Part shown: piece by piece, positions 40,363-50,794 of the stretch | Layout: the number at the start of each line of letters is the position of its first letter | Numbering within the stretch: position 1 is the stretch's first letter | Origin: Shewanella jiangmenensis | Lineage (GTDB): Bacteria > Pseudomonadota > Gammaproteobacteria > Enterobacterales > Shewanellaceae | DNA length: 64,000 nucleotides | Direction: 5' to 3' | Assembly: GCF_018596335.1 (NCBI RefSeq) | Contig: NZ_JAHEPS010000001.1 | Location: forward strand, 620,001 to 684,000 | The notes under the pieces: generated by a model | What the model saw: the letters and a program-made list of their open reading frames with translations, nothing else | Told to the model about the DNA's origin: nothing | Database searches by the model: none | Translations under genes and position numbers: made by a program

Positions 40363-40632
40363 TTAGCGACGCAGACCCAGTTTCTGGATCAGAGCGTTGT
40401 AACGCACTGCATCAGAACGGTGCAGGTAAGACAGCAGCTTACGACGTGAGCTAACCATACGCAGCAGACCACGACGTGAGTGGTGATCGTGTACGTGGGC
40501 CTTGAAGTGATCCTGCAGGTGGTTGATCTGAGCAGTCAGCAGAGCTACCTGAACTTCGGTAGAGCCGGTGTCGTTTTCGCCACGGCCAAACTCAGCCAGG
40601 ATTTTTGCTTTAGCTTCAGTACTTAGTGACAT
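40363..40632 (-). CDS. rpsO: RpsO, ribosomal protein S15
   Basis: An 89-residue primary 16S rRNA-binding protein, exactly the usual length. The sequence [24 protein letters not shown] and the C-terminal [12 protein letters not shown] block are typical. The start at 40632 is the family start; four codons of upstream frame are ignored. It lies downstream of truB with a 98-base gap, as in the E. coli rimP-nusA-infB-rbfA-truB-rpsO-pnp order. Confidence 0.98.
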   Translation of the reverse strand: MSLSTEAKAKILAEFGRGENDTGSTEVQVALLTAQINHLQDHFKAHVHDHHSRRGLLRMVSSRRKLLSYLHRSDAVRYNALIQKLGLRR

Positions 40633-40730
40633 GAATATCTCCAAAATATCAGTAGATTGTCCCAGCCGATCACTAACTCAGCCGGGAGGACGCGATATTT
40701 TAGCCACATTCCCCCGACCAAGCAACCGAT

Positions 40731-41678
40731 TTAAGCCTCGTCCAGTGTGAATACCACAAGCCGCTTTGGAGCAAGCAGTCCATCCTGATTCAGCTGGCCA
40801 ATACCGGCAAAGAGTCTCGCCTCACCAAGGGTAATACGCACCAGAGTATCGGCCGGTACATCAGCCACCCGCACCGGGTTACCATTCATCAGATAACCAC
40901 ACATGGCGTCGGGGACATTCACCTCGGGCAAATCACCTACGGCGGTATCCATCGGCAGCAGCAACGGGTCAAGGTAGTGCTGTGGCTCCAGCCCTTCCTG
41001 CAACGCTTTGGCGGCCAGCGCCTCGAGCGCTTCGATGGTAATGATGCGCTCAAAAGGGTAGCCAGCAACGCCGGTACGACGCAGCATAATCACGTGGGCG
41101 CCACAGCCGAGCATCTCACCCAAATCATCGATGATGGTGCGGATGTAGGTGCCTTTGGAGCAGTGGATGTCCAGCGTGAGCTCATCACCTTCAAGGGAGA
41201 TAAAGTTAAGTTCAAATACCGTGATAGGCCGCGCTTCGCGGGGCACTTCCTTGCCCTCACGGGCATACTTGTACAATGGCTGGCCCTGATATTTGAGCGC
41301 CGAGTACATGGAAGGCACCTGCAGCGTGTCGCCGCGAAAGTGATCAAGCGCTGCATCGAGCGCTTCGCGGGTAAAGTTAAGCGGCCGGGTACTTATCACC
41401 TCACCATCGGAATCGCTGGTGTCGGTGCGCTCGCCAAGCTTGGCAGTTACCAGATAACGTTTATCGGCATCCAAAAGATGCGATGAAAACTTGGTGGCCT
41501 CACCCAAGCACACTGGCAGCATGCCGGTAGCGAGTGGGTCAAGCGCGCCGGTATGCCCTGCCTTGGATGCGTTAAACAGCCGCTTAACCCGCTGCAGGGC
41601 ATGGTTTGAACTCATGCCGGTGGGCTTATCGAGCAGCACTATGCCGTCGATATTGCGCCCTTTACTGCGCCGCGCCAT
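40731..41678 (-). CDS. truB: TruB, tRNA pseudouridine-55 synthase
   Basis: A 315-residue pseudouridine synthase that forms pseudouridine 55 in the T-loop of tRNAs. The catalytic aspartate is Asp47 in [28 protein letters not shown] is the conserved C-lobe block of the catalytic domain. Its ATG overlaps the rbfA TGA by one base (TGATG), showing translational coupling. Confidence 0.97.
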   Translation of the reverse strand: MARRSKGRNIDGIVLLDKPTGMSSNHALQRVKRLFNASKAGHTGALDPLATGMLPVCLGEATKFSSHLLDADKRYLVTAKLGERTDTSDSDGEVISTRPLNFTREALDAALDHFRGDTLQVPSMYSALKYQGQPLYKYAREGKEVPREARPITVFELNFISLEGDELTLDIHCSKGTYIRTIIDDLGEMLGCGAHVIMLRRTGVAGYPFERIITIEALEALAAKALQEGLEPQHYLDPLLLPMDTAVGDLPEVNVPDAMCGYLMNGNPVRVADVPADTLVRITLGEARLFAGIGQLNQDGLLAPKRLVVFTLDEA

Positions 41679-42082
41679 CAGTCTTCACCGTGCTCGCCGT
41701 CGTCATCGCCGTGAGCCTTTTTGGCCTCATCGTCGCGAATAACCTTGCTGACGAGGTTTGACATACGCATACCTTCAATCAGGGAGGCGTCGTAGATAAA
41801 ACGCAGTTCAGGCATAACGCGCAGCTTCATGCGGCCAGCCACCAAAGTGCGGGCGAAAGGCGCGGCGGCGTTAAGGGCTGCCAGCTTGTCTTCAATCGCC
41901 TTCGGGTCTTCTTCGAAGAAGGTGACGTAGACTTTGGCGTGGCTCAAATCGCGGGAAACATCCACATCGTTGACTGTCACCATGCCGATACGGGGATCTT
42001 TCATATCCCGCTGCAGCACAAAGGCCAGCTCCTGTTGCAGTTGCTGACCGATGCGACGGGTACGACTAAATTCTTTTGCCAT
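41678..42082 (-). CDS. rbfA: RbfA, 30S ribosome-binding factor
   Basis: A 134-residue KH-fold factor needed for 16S rRNA 5'-end maturation and cold adaptation. Visible blocks are [27 protein letters not shown] and [21 protein letters not shown]. The acidic tail ([11 protein letters not shown]) is a little longer than in E. coli. A hairpin separates it from infB. Confidence 0.97.
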   Translation of the reverse strand: MAKEFSRTRRIGQQLQQELAFVLQRDMKDPRIGMVTVNDVDVSRDLSHAKVYVTFFEEDPKAIEDKLAALNAAAPFARTLVAGRMKLRVMPELRFIYDASLIEGMRMSNLVSKVIRDDEAKKAHGDDDGEHGED

Positions 42083-42100
42083 AATTGCTTACCATAAAAT

Positions 42101-42128
42101 CAACAAGGGCGGCCTAAGCCGCCCTTTC
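42101..42128 (-). terminator. Intercistronic hairpin between infB and rbfA
   Basis: AAGGGCGGC (42105-42113) pairs with GCCGCCCTT (42118-42126) around CTAA. The T-run on the leftward strand is interrupted, so it is more likely an attenuator or mRNA stabiliser inside the operon than a full stop. Confidence 0.6.
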
Positions 42129-42132
42129 GTTG

Positions 42133-44775
42133 TTAGAGTGTCCGTGCGACTTCGATAGTTTCGAACACTTCGATTTGGTCGCCAACGCGAACATCGTTGT
42201 AGTTCTTAACGCCGATACCACACTCCATGCCGTTGCGGACTTCGTTAACGTCGTCCTTGAAGCGGCGCAGAGACTCAAGTTCACCTTCGTAGATCACCAC
42301 GTTGTCACGCAGTACGCGGATTGGCGCGCTGCGTTTAACGATACCTTCGGTAACCATACAGCCGGCGATGGCGCCAAGCTTAGGCGACTTGAACACGTCA
42401 CGCACTTCGGCCAGACCGATGATCTGCTGTTTGAACTCAGGCGACAGCATACCGCTCATGGCAGCGCGCACTTCGTCAATCAGGTCGTAGATCACGCTGT
42501 AGTAGCGCAGATCAACGGCTTCAGATTCGATGGTCTTACGGGCCTGAGCGTCGGCACGTACGTTAAAGCCTACCATGATGGCGTTCGAGGCGGCAGCCAG
42601 GGTCGCGTCGGTTTCGGTCAGTGCACCAACGCCAGAGGCGATGATGTTAACCTTAACTTCGTCGGTAGACAGCTTACGCAGCGAGTCGGTGATGGCTTCG
42701 AGCGAACCCTGCACGTCGGCCTTGAGCACGATGTTGAGTTCCTGCACTTCGCCTTCGGTCATGTTGGCAAACATGTTCTCGAGCTTGGACTTCTGCTGAC
42801 GCGCCAGTTTCACGTCGCGGAACTTACCCTGACGGTACAGTGCCACTTCACGGGCTTTACGCTCGTCGCGAACTACGGTGGCTTCGTCACCGGCAGAAGG
42901 TACGCCAGACAGACCCAGGATCTCTACCGGAATAGATGGACCGGCTTCCTGGATAGAGTGACCGTTCTCATCCTTCATGGCACGAATCTTACCGTACTCA
43001 AGACCACACAGAACGATGTCACCGATACGCAGTGTACCTTCCTGAACCAGGATGGTCGCTACCGGACCGCGGCCCTTGTCGAGCTGAGATTCGATAACCA
43101 CACCGGCGGCCATGCCATCACGTACGGCTTTGAGTTCCAGTACTTCGGCCTGCAGCAGGATAGATTCCAGCAGCTCGTCCACGCCCATACCTGTCTTGGC
43201 AGACACGTAACAGAACATGTTTTCACCGCCCCAATCTTCCGACATTACGCCGTGCTGAGACAGTTCACTCTTCACGCGGTCGATATCGGCTTCTGGCTTG
43301 TCCATCTTGTTCACAGCGACAATCAAAGGCACGTTACCGGCCTTGGCGTGCTGGATAGCTTCGATGGTCTGTGGCATTACGCCGTCGTCGGCGGCCACTA
43401 CCAGAATTACGATGTCAGTTGCCTTGGCACCACGGGCACGCATGGCGGTAAACGCCGCGTGACCTGGGGTATCCAGGAAAGTGATCATGCCGTTTTCGGT
43501 TTCTACGTGGTAGGCACCGATGTGCTGGGTAATACCACCGGCTTCACCGGCCGCTACCTTGGTGCGGCGGATGTAGTCGAGCAGAGAGGTCTTACCGTGG
43601 TCAACGTGACCCATGATGGTCACAACCGGAGCACGGTCTTCTTTCTTGCTGTCTTCATCGCGGTCAGACAGTACCTGATGCTCCAGCTCGTTTTCACGCA
43701 GCAGAACAACCTTGTGGCCCATCTCCTCGGCAACCAGCTGAGCAGTTTCCTGATCCAGCACCTGGTTGATGGTTACCATAGAGCCCATCTTCATCATCGC
43801 TTTGATGATTTCAGTGGCTTTAACGGCCATCTTCTGGGCCAGCTCAGACACAGTCACAGTCTCGCCAATACGCACGTCACGGGCTACAGCAGCCACAGGC
43901 TTGTTAAAGCCGTGGGCCATAGATTCTGGCGTGCTCTTGTACTTCATGTGCTTTTCACGGCCTTCACGGGCGTCTTTGCCACCACGCTTGGACTTGGTCT
44001 GAGTCTTGTTGCGGTTACGACGACCACGCTTTTCATCATCCAGATCAGCACTGTCTTCGGCAGCGCGGGCTACCTTGGAAGTGGTGACGTGGTGATCGCT
44101 GTAGCGCTCAGCATCGAGACGACGACGCTCTTCTTCGGCCCAGCGGCTTTCGTTTTCTTCAGCCAGCTTACGCGCCTTTTCTTTGGCGGCAGCCGCTTCT
44201 TCGTCCGCCTTGCGCTTGGCAGTTTCTTCCTGCTGCGCTTTCAGACGGGCAGCTTCAGCGCGAGACTCTTCAGTCTCAACCACTTTGGCTGGGTCTTTGG
44301 CTACGGCCTTGGCGTCAGCTTCAGCTTTGGCCTTGGCTTTGGCCTTGGCTTCTGCATCGGCTTTGGCTTTCGCCTCAGCGTCGGCTTTCGCCTTGGCAGC
44401 GGCTTCTGCGTCGGCTTTGGCCTTGGCAGCCGCTTCGGCCTGCGCACGGGCTTCTTCTTCAGCCTTCAGGGCTGCTTCATTGCCATCACGCTTAACAAAA
44501 GTACGGGTCTTACGCACTTCAACCTTCACGTCCTTGGACTGGCCACCGCTGGATACACTCAAGGTGGACACAGTCTTGCGCTGCAGGGTCATTTTGGTTG
44601 GCTGGGCATCGCCACCGTGTTGCTTCTTGAGATAATCAAGCAGCTGTTGTTTTTCAGATTCAGTAACACTGTCTACCTTGGATTTTTTAATCCCGGCTTC
44701 GGCGAACTGTTCTATCAGTCGCTCAACAGTTTTGCCAACTTCGTTGGCCAATTTTTCTACCGTCATGTCCGTCAT
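42133..44775 (-). CDS. infB: InfB, translation initiation factor IF-2
   Basis: An 880-residue initiation GTPase that places initiator tRNA on the 30S subunit. It has an N-terminal IF2N domain ([19 protein letters not shown]) and a long charged Ala/Lys/Glu/Asp linker built of KADAEA-type repeats (about residues 110-190). A second IF2N-like domain, the G domain ([23 protein letters not shown]) and the C-terminal beta-barrel domains follow. AGGGGAGGT precedes the ATG. It lies in the nusA-infB operon with a 24-base gap. Confidence 0.98.
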   Translation of the reverse strand: MTDMTVEKLANEVGKTVERLIEQFAEAGIKKSKVDSVTESEKQQLLDYLKKQHGGDAQPTKMTLQRKTVSTLSVSSGGQSKDVKVEVRKTRTFVKRDGNEAALKAEEEARAQAEAAAKAKADAEAAAKAKADAEAKAKADAEAKAKAKAKAEADAKAVAKDPAKVVETEESRAEAARLKAQQEETAKRKADEEAAAAKEKARKLAEENESRWAEEERRRLDAERYSDHHVTTSKVARAAEDSADLDDEKRGRRNRNKTQTKSKRGGKDAREGREKHMKYKSTPESMAHGFNKPVAAVARDVRIGETVTVSELAQKMAVKATEIIKAMMKMGSMVTINQVLDQETAQLVAEEMGHKVVLLRENELEHQVLSDRDEDSKKEDRAPVVTIMGHVDHGKTSLLDYIRRTKVAAGEAGGITQHIGAYHVETENGMITFLDTPGHAAFTAMRARGAKATDIVILVVAADDGVMPQTIEAIQHAKAGNVPLIVAVNKMDKPEADIDRVKSELSQHGVMSEDWGGENMFCYVSAKTGMGVDELLESILLQAEVLELKAVRDGMAAGVVIESQLDKGRGPVATILVQEGTLRIGDIVLCGLEYGKIRAMKDENGHSIQEAGPSIPVEILGLSGVPSAGDEATVVRDERKAREVALYRQGKFRDVKLARQQKSKLENMFANMTEGEVQELNIVLKADVQGSLEAITDSLRKLSTDEVKVNIIASGVGALTETDATLAAASNAIMVGFNVRADAQARKTIESEAVDLRYYSVIYDLIDEVRAAMSGMLSPEFKQQIIGLAEVRDVFKSPKLGAIAGCMVTEGIVKRSAPIRVLRDNVVIYEGELESLRRFKDDVNEVRNGMECGIGVKNYNDVRVGDQIEVFETIEVARTL
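44300..44455 (-). repeat. Coding repeat in the infB linker
   Basis: Degenerate 12-24 base periodic units code for KADAEAKA and [12 protein letters not shown] residues in the IF-2 linker. This is common in proteobacterial infB and is a likely site of length variation. Confidence 0.7.
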
Positions 44776-44799
44776 TGGATACCTCCCCTGTTGATCGAC

Positions 44800-46299
44800 T
44801 TAAGACTCTTCGCCAAACCAACAGATGTTACGGGCGGCCATGATCAGCGCACCGGCTTTCTCTTCTGTCAATTCTTCTATTTCGATCAAATCATCAATGC
44901 CTTGTTCGGCTAAATCTTCCAGTGTTACCACACCACGGCTGGCAAGAACGAACGCCAGGTGACGCGACATACCATCCAGATTCAGCAGCTCTTCGCTCGG
45001 CTCAGCGCCGTCCAGGGCTTCTTCTGAGGCCAACGCACGGGTAGAGATAGCTGCTTTGGCGCGTTCGCGCAGAGCTTCAACGATATCCTCGTCAAAACCA
45101 TCAATAGACAGCAACTCGGCTACGGGTACGTAAGCCACTTCTTCCAGTGAGGTGAAGCCTTCATCGGCCAGCACCTGAGCAAAATCATCATCGATGTCCA
45201 GCGCATTCATGAACAGTGCCTTCACCTTGGCGCTTTCGGCCTGGTGCTTGGCATTCATGTCAGCCACTGTCATCACATTCAACTCCCAACCGGTGAGCTG
45301 AGTCGCCAGACGTACGTTCTGGCCACTGCGGCCGATGGCCTGAGCCAGCGATTCCGCTTCCACGGCGATATCCATGGAATGGTTGTCTTCATCAACTATG
45401 ATGGACGCCACATCGGCAGGTGCCATGGCGTTGATCACAAACTGAGCCGGGTTATCGTCCCACAGCACGATGTCCACACGCTCGCCACCGAGTTCGTTGG
45501 AAACGGCCTGCACACGGGCACCACGCATACCAACACAGGCACCGATTGGGTCGATGCGACGGTCGTTGGATTTCACCGCAATTTTAGCGCGGCTGCCTGG
45601 GTCACGGGCTGCGCCCATTACCTGGATCATCTCGTCGGCAATTTCCGGTACTTCAACACGGAACAGCTCAATCAGCATCTCAGGCTTGGTACGGGTAAGG
45701 TACAGCTGAGCACCACGGGCCTCTGGGCGTACTGCATACAGCAGCGCACGCACACGGTCACCCGGGCGGAATGATTCGCGGGAGATCAGGTCTTCTTTGT
45801 ACAACACGCCGTCAGCGTTGTTACCAAGGTCAACCACCACGCTGTCGCGGTTGGTTTTCTTCACCACACCTGTGATGATCTCGCCTTCTTTGTCGAAGAA
45901 CTGTTCAACCACCTGTGCACGTTCGGCTTCGCGCACTTTCTGCACGATAACCTGCTTGGCAGTTTGAGTGGTGATACGGTCAAATACCACTGACTCGATT
46001 TCATCTTCAATAAACTCGCCCACCTGAATTTCAGGATCTTCATAACGGGCGGCTTCGAGGGTGATTTCGCGGTATGGGTTTTCCAGCGCCTGGCCGTGGT
46101 CTTCAACCACCATCCAGCGACGGAAAGTTTCGTAGTCACCGGTCTTGCGATCGATGGACACACGAACGTCGATATCACCTTCGTACTTTTTCTTGGTAGC
46201 CGTGGCCAGTGCGGTTTCCAGCGCCTCAAAAATCTTTTCACGCGGAACGGCTTTCTCGTTGGAAACCGCCTCAGCGACCAGCAGAATCTCTTTATTCAT
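44800..46299 (-). CDS. nusA: NusA, transcription elongation factor
   Basis: A 499-residue RNA polymerase-binding factor for pausing, termination and antitermination. It has an N-terminal polymerase-binding domain, an S1 domain ([21 protein letters not shown]), two KH domains ([19 protein letters not shown]) and two C-terminal acidic repeats ([34 protein letters not shown]). The length equals that of E. coli NusA. It starts 27 bases after rimP. Confidence 0.98.
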   Translation of the reverse strand: MNKEILLVAEAVSNEKAVPREKIFEALETALATATKKKYEGDIDVRVSIDRKTGDYETFRRWMVVEDHGQALENPYREITLEAARYEDPEIQVGEFIEDEIESVVFDRITTQTAKQVIVQKVREAERAQVVEQFFDKEGEIITGVVKKTNRDSVVVDLGNNADGVLYKEDLISRESFRPGDRVRALLYAVRPEARGAQLYLTRTKPEMLIELFRVEVPEIADEMIQVMGAARDPGSRAKIAVKSNDRRIDPIGACVGMRGARVQAVSNELGGERVDIVLWDDNPAQFVINAMAPADVASIIVDEDNHSMDIAVEAESLAQAIGRSGQNVRLATQLTGWELNVMTVADMNAKHQAESAKVKALFMNALDIDDDFAQVLADEGFTSLEEVAYVPVAELLSIDGFDEDIVEALRERAKAAISTRALASEEALDGAEPSEELLNLDGMSRHLAFVLASRGVVTLEDLAEQGIDDLIEIEELTEEKAGALIMAARNICWFGEES

Positions 46300-46326
46300 C
46301 GTCTTGCCTCGTTCACCTTGAAACCA

Positions 46327-46782
46327 TCAAAACTTCGCAATAATGTTGCCTTTGCGGATATTGTCCAGGGCAACGACCAACATTTTGCCATCGACTTTGA
46401 TGGTCAACATCTGGCCTTCAACCTTGTCGATAACGCCTTTCAAATTGCGGCTGCCTTCCACCGGCATGGTCAGCTGCACTTTTACGTCTTCACCGACATA
46501 ACGCGCATATTGCGCAGCGTTGAACAGCGGGCGATCAAGCCCGGGTGAAGACACCTCAAGGGTAAATTCGTGGGAGATAGGATCCTCTACATCGAGGATG
46601 GCGCTGATCTGCCGACTGGACTCAGCACAGTCGTCCACGGTAATGCCCTTTTCGCTGTCGATATAAACACGCAGGATAGAATGCTTACCGGCCTGCACAT
46701 ATTCGATGCCCCACACCTCGTAGCCCAGGGCTTCGACAGCGGGTGTCAGCATCTCTGCCAGTCTGGTTTCCAATGTCGCCAA
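46327..46782 (-). CDS. rimP: RimP, ribosome maturation factor
   Basis: A 151-residue factor for 30S assembly. I chose a TTG start at 46782, giving [17 protein letters not shown] stands five bases before it, and the resulting N-terminus and length match Shewanella RimP. The frame open to 46869 runs across a hairpin and lacks family similarity. Family blocks are [24 protein letters not shown] and [10 protein letters not shown] at the end. It is the first protein gene after tRNA-fMet, as in E. coli. Confidence 0.94.
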   Translation of the reverse strand: MATLETRLAEMLTPAVEALGYEVWGIEYVQAGKHSILRVYIDSEKGITVDDCAESSRQISAILDVEDPISHEFTLEVSSPGLDRPLFNAAQYARYVGEDVKVQLTMPVEGSRNLKGVIDKVEGQMLTIKVDGKMLVVALDNIRKGNIIAKF

Positions 46783-46861
46783 GGTAACCCCCAAAAAAAC
46801 AAAAAAGGGCTTAAAGCCCCAGTAACTGTGCTGCAAAAACAGCAGCGGATCTGAAAGTCCA

Positions 46862-46892
46862 TATAACAAAAAACCCCGTAATCACGAGGTCA
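46862..46892 (-). terminator. Hairpin after tRNA-fMet
   Basis: On the leftward strand CCTCGT pairs with ACGGGG (46874-46879 with 46884-46889, one G-T wobble) around a four-base loop, followed by a run of T. It stands between tRNA-fMet and rimP and probably sets the tRNA:mRNA ratio by partial termination. Confidence 0.65.
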
Positions 46893-46950
46893 TTGCTACT
46901 AAGAACCTGTTTTCAGTACCGAATTCTTCCGTAAATTCGAAACCGGGAGC

Positions 46951-47027
<77 letters not shown>

Positions 47028-47039
47028 TCAACTGCTGCA

Positions 47040-47068
47040 AGTATATTGGCTAAGCCTTTCACTTGCAA
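47040..47068 (-). promoter_or_regulatory. Predicted promoter of tRNA-fMet / rimP-nusA-infB operon
   Basis: On the leftward strand TTGCAA (47063-47068) and TATACT (47040-47045) are spaced by 17 bases. The -10 box ends 12 bases before the tRNA 5' end. Confidence 0.75.
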
Positions 47069-47107
47069 TGACTGATGTCTAAGTTGCGACTATCAATCTA
47101 TCGAAAT

Positions 47108-47193
47108 TGGTGCCGAGGGCGGGACTTGAACCCGCACGTCCTAAGGACACAGCCACCTCAAGGCTGCGCGTCTACCAATTTCACCACCTCGGC
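47108..47193 (-). tRNA. leuU: tRNA-Leu (GAG)
   Basis: An 86-base class II tRNA with a long variable arm, encoded CCA and anticodon GAG. It begins 12 bases after the secG stop, so it is probably processed from the secG transcript. The same secG-leuU arrangement occurs in E. coli. Confidence 0.97.
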
Positions 47194-47205
47194 GAATCTT
47201 GCTAA

Positions 47206-47532
47206 TCAGTCAGGGATTTTAGTCTCTGACTTTTCGGTTTGCTGAACTTCCTGAGCGGCAGGTTCAGAACCGATGTTGTTCCACTTATCTTCCTGTTTTA
47301 CATGATGCGCACTCAGGTTGCCGATGATCAGGCTCAGAGTGAAAAACGCAACTGCCAGGATTGCTGTGGAACGGGTCAAAAAGTTACCAGAACCACTTGA
47401 ACCAAACAGGGTAGCTGATGCACCGGCACCGAAAGATGCTCCCATGTCAGCCCCTTTACCTTGCTGGATGAGGATCAGACCAATCAGTCCGAGTGCCACC
47501 AACAAGTAAATAACTATCAGTACTTCGTACAT
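47206..47532 (-). CDS. secG: SecG, preprotein translocase subunit
   Basis: A 108-residue small subunit of SecYEG with two membrane segments (LIVIYLLVALGLIGLILI and FLTRSTAILAVAFFTLSLIIG) and the glycine-rich GADMGASFGAG loop between them. The polar tail is family-like. The gene follows tpiA with one intervening base and precedes tRNA-Leu. Confidence 0.95.
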   Translation of the reverse strand: MYEVLIVIYLLVALGLIGLILIQQGKGADMGASFGAGASATLFGSSGSGNFLTRSTAILAVAFFTLSLIIGNLSAHHVKQEDKWNNIGSEPAAQEVQQTEKSETKIPD

Positions 47533-47533
47533 A

Positions 47534-48316
47534 TCATGCGCTCATTGCTATGGAACACAGGGTTAAAAACTCGGTCGAGTTTAAACTGGCTCCGCCAATC
47601 AGTCCACCATCAACATCAGGTTGGGCAAACAAATCTGCCGCGTTACTCGGCGTCACACTGCCACCGTAAAGAATCCTGATATTTTCCCCAATGAAGGGGG
47701 ACACTTCAGAGAGCCTTCTGCGAATAAACGCATGAACTTCCTGGGCCTGCTCTGGTGTAGCGCTTTTACCTGTCCCTACTGCCCACAGGGGCTCGTAAGC
47801 GATAATTGCATTATCAAAAGCCATGGTGCCGTTCTTTTCGATCACCACATCCAACTCTTCAGCAATCACTTCAAAAGTGCGTCTTGCTTCTCTCGCTGGA
47901 CCGGATTCACCCACACACAGTATCGGTGTCATTCCGTGCTTTTGAGCGGCGGCGAACTTTTCTGCGACTATGTCACTGGTTTCACCATACATCCTACGCC
48001 GCTCTGAATGTCCGACTATTACATATCGGCATCCGGAATCTTTTAGCATCTGCCCGGATATTTCACCGGTGTAGGCACCAAAGTCATGCTGACTGAGGTT
48101 TTGCGCCCCCATTCGAACCAGACAGCCATTTAAGGCTTCCTTGTTCGCTTCAAGCAGTTGCCTGACGCTTTCTAGGTATATCGTTGGCGGACACAGCACA
48201 ACTTCCGCTGAATCGTTTTGGAGCTTTACGGCAAACTTGGTGAAGAGTTCCTGAGCCAGCTTCGCGCTGCCATTCATCTTCCAGTTACCTGCTACCATTG
48301 GACGTCTGAGTGCCAT
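47534..48316 (-). CDS. tpiA: TpiA, triosephosphate isomerase
   Basis: A 260-residue TIM-barrel enzyme interconverting dihydroxyacetone phosphate and glyceraldehyde 3-phosphate. Catalytic residues are seen in NWKMNG (Lys), YVIVGHSERR (His) and AYEPLWAVGTG (Glu). I chose the ATG at 48316, six bases after GGGGAG; the ATG two codons upstream abuts that site. Its place between glmM and secG is an addition relative to E. coli. Confidence 0.97.
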   Translation of the reverse strand: MALRRPMVAGNWKMNGSAKLAQELFTKFAVKLQNDSAEVVLCPPTIYLESVRQLLEANKEALNGCLVRMGAQNLSQHDFGAYTGEISGQMLKDSGCRYVIVGHSERRRMYGETSDIVAEKFAAAQKHGMTPILCVGESGPAREARRTFEVIAEELDVVIEKNGTMAFDNAIIAYEPLWAVGTGKSATPEQAQEVHAFIRRRLSEVSPFIGENIRILYGGSVTPSNAADLFAQPDVDGGLIGGASLNSTEFLTLCSIAMSA

Positions 48317-48393
48317 CACCATCTCCCCTGAAAGCGAGGCGAATAATAACGAACAGATTTATAAGTTACAACACCTATTTTCGCTTTTTTGCC

Positions 48394-48441
48394 AAAAACA
48401 GGCTCGAGTGATTACTTTTTATTCCAGCGAGCCTGTTTTTG
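48394..48441 (-). terminator. glmM terminator
   Basis: CAGGCTCG (48399-48406) pairs with CGAGCCTG (48428-48435), with a 21-base loop and A/T tracts on both sides. It separates glmM from tpiA. Confidence 0.75.
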
Positions 48442-48485
48442 TTCAAAATACGCGCTAAGTTACTAAAACTTATACATTAACGCTT

Positions 48486-49823
48486 TTACACTGCGGCTTT
48501 TACCGCATCGGCAATCGCGTTGGCAAGACGGGTCACCATGGCCTCATCCTCGCCTTCAACCATCACCCGCAGTAAAGGCTCGGTGCCGGACTTACGCAGC
48601 AGCACCCGGCCGCGCTCGCCAAGCTCTCGCTCAACTTCAGCAACCTTGGCCGTTACGCTGTCGGCTTCCAGCGGATTTTTATCCCCTTCAAAGCGCACAT
48701 TTACCAGCACCTGGGGGAACATCTTCAGCTTTTCAATCATCTGCCCCAGATCTTTGCCAGAGCGGCACATGGCAGCGAGCACCAGAATGCCCGCGACTAT
48801 GCCGTCGCCTGTGGTGCCATGGTCAAGATTAAGAATGTGGCCTGAGTTTTCACCGCCGATGCGCCAGCCATGCTCTTTGAGCAGCTCCAGCACATAACGG
48901 TCACCCACCTTGGAGCGGGCAAAAGGAATACCTTCGTCCTTAAGCGCCAGTTCAAGTCCGAGGTTTGCCATCAGGGTGCCAACCACACCGCCTTTAAGCA
49001 CACCGCGCTCTTTGGCATCCAGCGCCAGGATATAGAGAATTTGGTCGCCATCGACGATTTGACCATCGCGGGTTACCATCATAATACGGTCGCCATCACC
49101 ATCAAGGGCGATACCGAGGTCAGCCTTAACCTCAAGCACCTTGTCACGGATAGCCGCCATAGAGGTGGCGCCACACTTATCGTTGATGTTGACGCCATTG
49201 GGCTCAATACCAATGGCCACCACCTCAGCGCCGAGTTCACGGAACACCGCTGGCGCTATGTGGTAAGTGGCACCGTGGGCACAGTCGACCACGATTTTAA
49301 GGCCACTTAAGGTCAGCTCAGCCGGAAAGTTACCTTTGCAATACTCGATATAACGGCCACGGGCATCATCGATACGGGACACTTTACCCAGATGCTGCGA
49401 CTCGGCGCACTCGAGCGGCTTTTCAAGCTCAGCCTCAATGGCAAGTTCAATGGCATCATCAAGCTTGCTGCCATCGGTGGAGAAGAACTTGATGCCATTG
49501 TCATAATAAGGATTGTGGGAAGCGCTGATGACCACCCCTGCCTCGGCGCGGAAAGTACGGGTAAGATAAGCCACCGCCGGCGTAGGCATAGGCCCCATCA
49601 AGAGCACATTAAGACCGGCAGCGGAAAAACCCGCTTCCAGCGCAGACTCAAACATATACCCTGAAATACGGGTATCTTTTCCTATGATCACCTTTTTGGT
49701 GCCTGTACGGGCAAGCACCCTGCCAGCGGCCCAACCGAGTTTCAGCGCAAGTTCAGGCGTCATTTGCCCTGAACCCACCTTGCCACGGATGCCGTCGGTT
49801 CCAAAAAATTTACGTTCTGACAC
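48486..49823 (-). CDS. glmM: GlmM, phosphoglucosamine mutase
   Basis: A 445-residue phosphohexomutase that makes glucosamine 1-phosphate for UDP-GlcNAc, and so for peptidoglycan and LPS. The phosphorylated serine is Ser102 in [12 protein letters not shown]. The metal loop is DGDGDR and the sugar loop GGENSGHI. The start is GTG with GGGGT upstream. It lies downstream of folP as in E. coli. It links functionally to the GlcNAc catabolic cluster at the other end of the window. Confidence 0.97.
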   Translation of the reverse strand: MSERKFFGTDGIRGKVGSGQMTPELALKLGWAAGRVLARTGTKKVIIGKDTRISGYMFESALEAGFSAAGLNVLLMGPMPTPAVAYLTRTFRAEAGVVISASHNPYYDNGIKFFSTDGSKLDDAIELAIEAELEKPLECAESQHLGKVSRIDDARGRYIEYCKGNFPAELTLSGLKIVVDCAHGATYHIAPAVFRELGAEVVAIGIEPNGVNINDKCGATSMAAIRDKVLEVKADLGIALDGDGDRIMMVTRDGQIVDGDQILYILALDAKERGVLKGGVVGTLMANLGLELALKDEGIPFARSKVGDRYVLELLKEHGWRIGGENSGHILNLDHGTTGDGIVAGILVLAAMCRSGKDLGQMIEKLKMFPQVLVNVRFEGDKNPLEADSVTAKVAEVERELGERGRVLLRKSGTEPLLRVMVEGEDEAMVTRLANAIADAVKAAV

Positions 49824-49886
49824 TCTCTACCCCATTTCTTTACCGACCTCACGGCCGGTGAATCGACTGTGCCGTAACATCCTGTG

Positions 49887-50726
49887 TTACAGCTGCTTGT
49901 AGTTCCGGGTTGCCTCAAGCACCTTGAGGACGTCTGCCGTCTGTGCGACATCATGGACCCGAAGAATGTTGGCACCTGCCTGTGTGGCGAGCATCGCACC
50001 GGCAAGACTGCCGGCGAGGCGTGAGGTCGCATCCCGCCCAAGGAGATTGCCAAACATGCTCTTGCGGGATAATCCCGCAAGGAGCGGTAAATCAAAGCGT
50101 TCAAACTCGCCGAAACGGGCGAGCAACTCATAGTTATGTGCCAGGGTTTTACCAAAACCAAACCCCGGATCAAGAATAATCTGCGCCCGCGGGATCCCGG
50201 CGTCAACACAGGCCGCAATCCTCTGCTCAAAAAACGCGCACACATCCGCAATCAGCTCGCCGTAGCTTGGGTTGTGCTGCATAGTGCGCGGCTGTCCCTG
50301 CATATGCATAAGGCATACCGGCAAACCGGATGCGGCCGCAGCCGCAAGGGCGCCTTCTTCCTGCAGCGCACGAACATCATTAATAAGGTGAGCGCCGGAT
50401 TTGACGGCCTCAGCCATGACCGCCGCTTTACTGGTATCCACCGACACCCACACATCATGGGTTTTGGTGACGTACTCGACCAAAGGGATAACCCGCGCGA
50501 GCTCTTCATCAAGCGACACCTCGGCCGCCCCCGGGCGGGTTGACTCGCCGCCAATATCAATGATGGCCGCGCCTTCGGCTATCAGCTTATCGGCATGATC
50601 GCAGGCCGCTTCGATGGCATTAAAGCGGCCACCGTCGGAAAAGGAATCCGGGGTCACGTTCAAAATCCCCATAATGACCGGACGACTCAGGTCCAGCACT
50701 TTATCCCGTGCGTTAAGGCTAAACAC
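49887..50726 (-). CDS. folP: FolP, dihydropteroate synthase
   Basis: A 279-residue TIM-barrel enzyme that joins p-aminobenzoate to the pterin in folate synthesis, the target of sulfonamides. Blocks are IMGILNVTPDSFSDGG, IDIGGESTRPGA, LINDVRAL, and GFGFGKTLAHN. Two GTG codons are possible starts; AAGGA stands six bases before the one at 50726 and touches the one at 50732, so 50726 is preferred. Confidence 0.95.
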   Translation of the reverse strand: MFSLNARDKVLDLSRPVIMGILNVTPDSFSDGGRFNAIEAACDHADKLIAEGAAIIDIGGESTRPGAAEVSLDEELARVIPLVEYVTKTHDVWVSVDTSKAAVMAEAVKSGAHLINDVRALQEEGALAAAAASGLPVCLMHMQGQPRTMQHNPSYGELIADVCAFFEQRIAACVDAGIPRAQIILDPGFGFGKTLAHNYELLARFGEFERFDLPLLAGLSRKSMFGNLLGRDATSRLAGSLAGAMLATQAGANILRVHDVAQTADVLKVLEATRNYKQL

Positions 50727-50741
50727 TTCCACTCCTTAAAC

Positions 50742-50772
50742 AAGAAAACCCCGAGAAACGGGGTTTTCCTTT
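50742..50772 (-). terminator. ftsH terminator
   Basis: AAAACCCCG pairs with CGGGGTTTT around a five-base loop between the ftsH stop and folP, with T-rich sequence on the leftward strand. Confidence 0.85.
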
Positions 50773-50794
50773 CAACTATAAAGACGCAATGCCA

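Noticed and set aside
42130..44913. A 927-residue open frame opposite infB
   Set aside because: It mirrors the Ala/Lys/Glu-rich IF-2 gene on the other strand, has no recognisable domain, and infB is certain.
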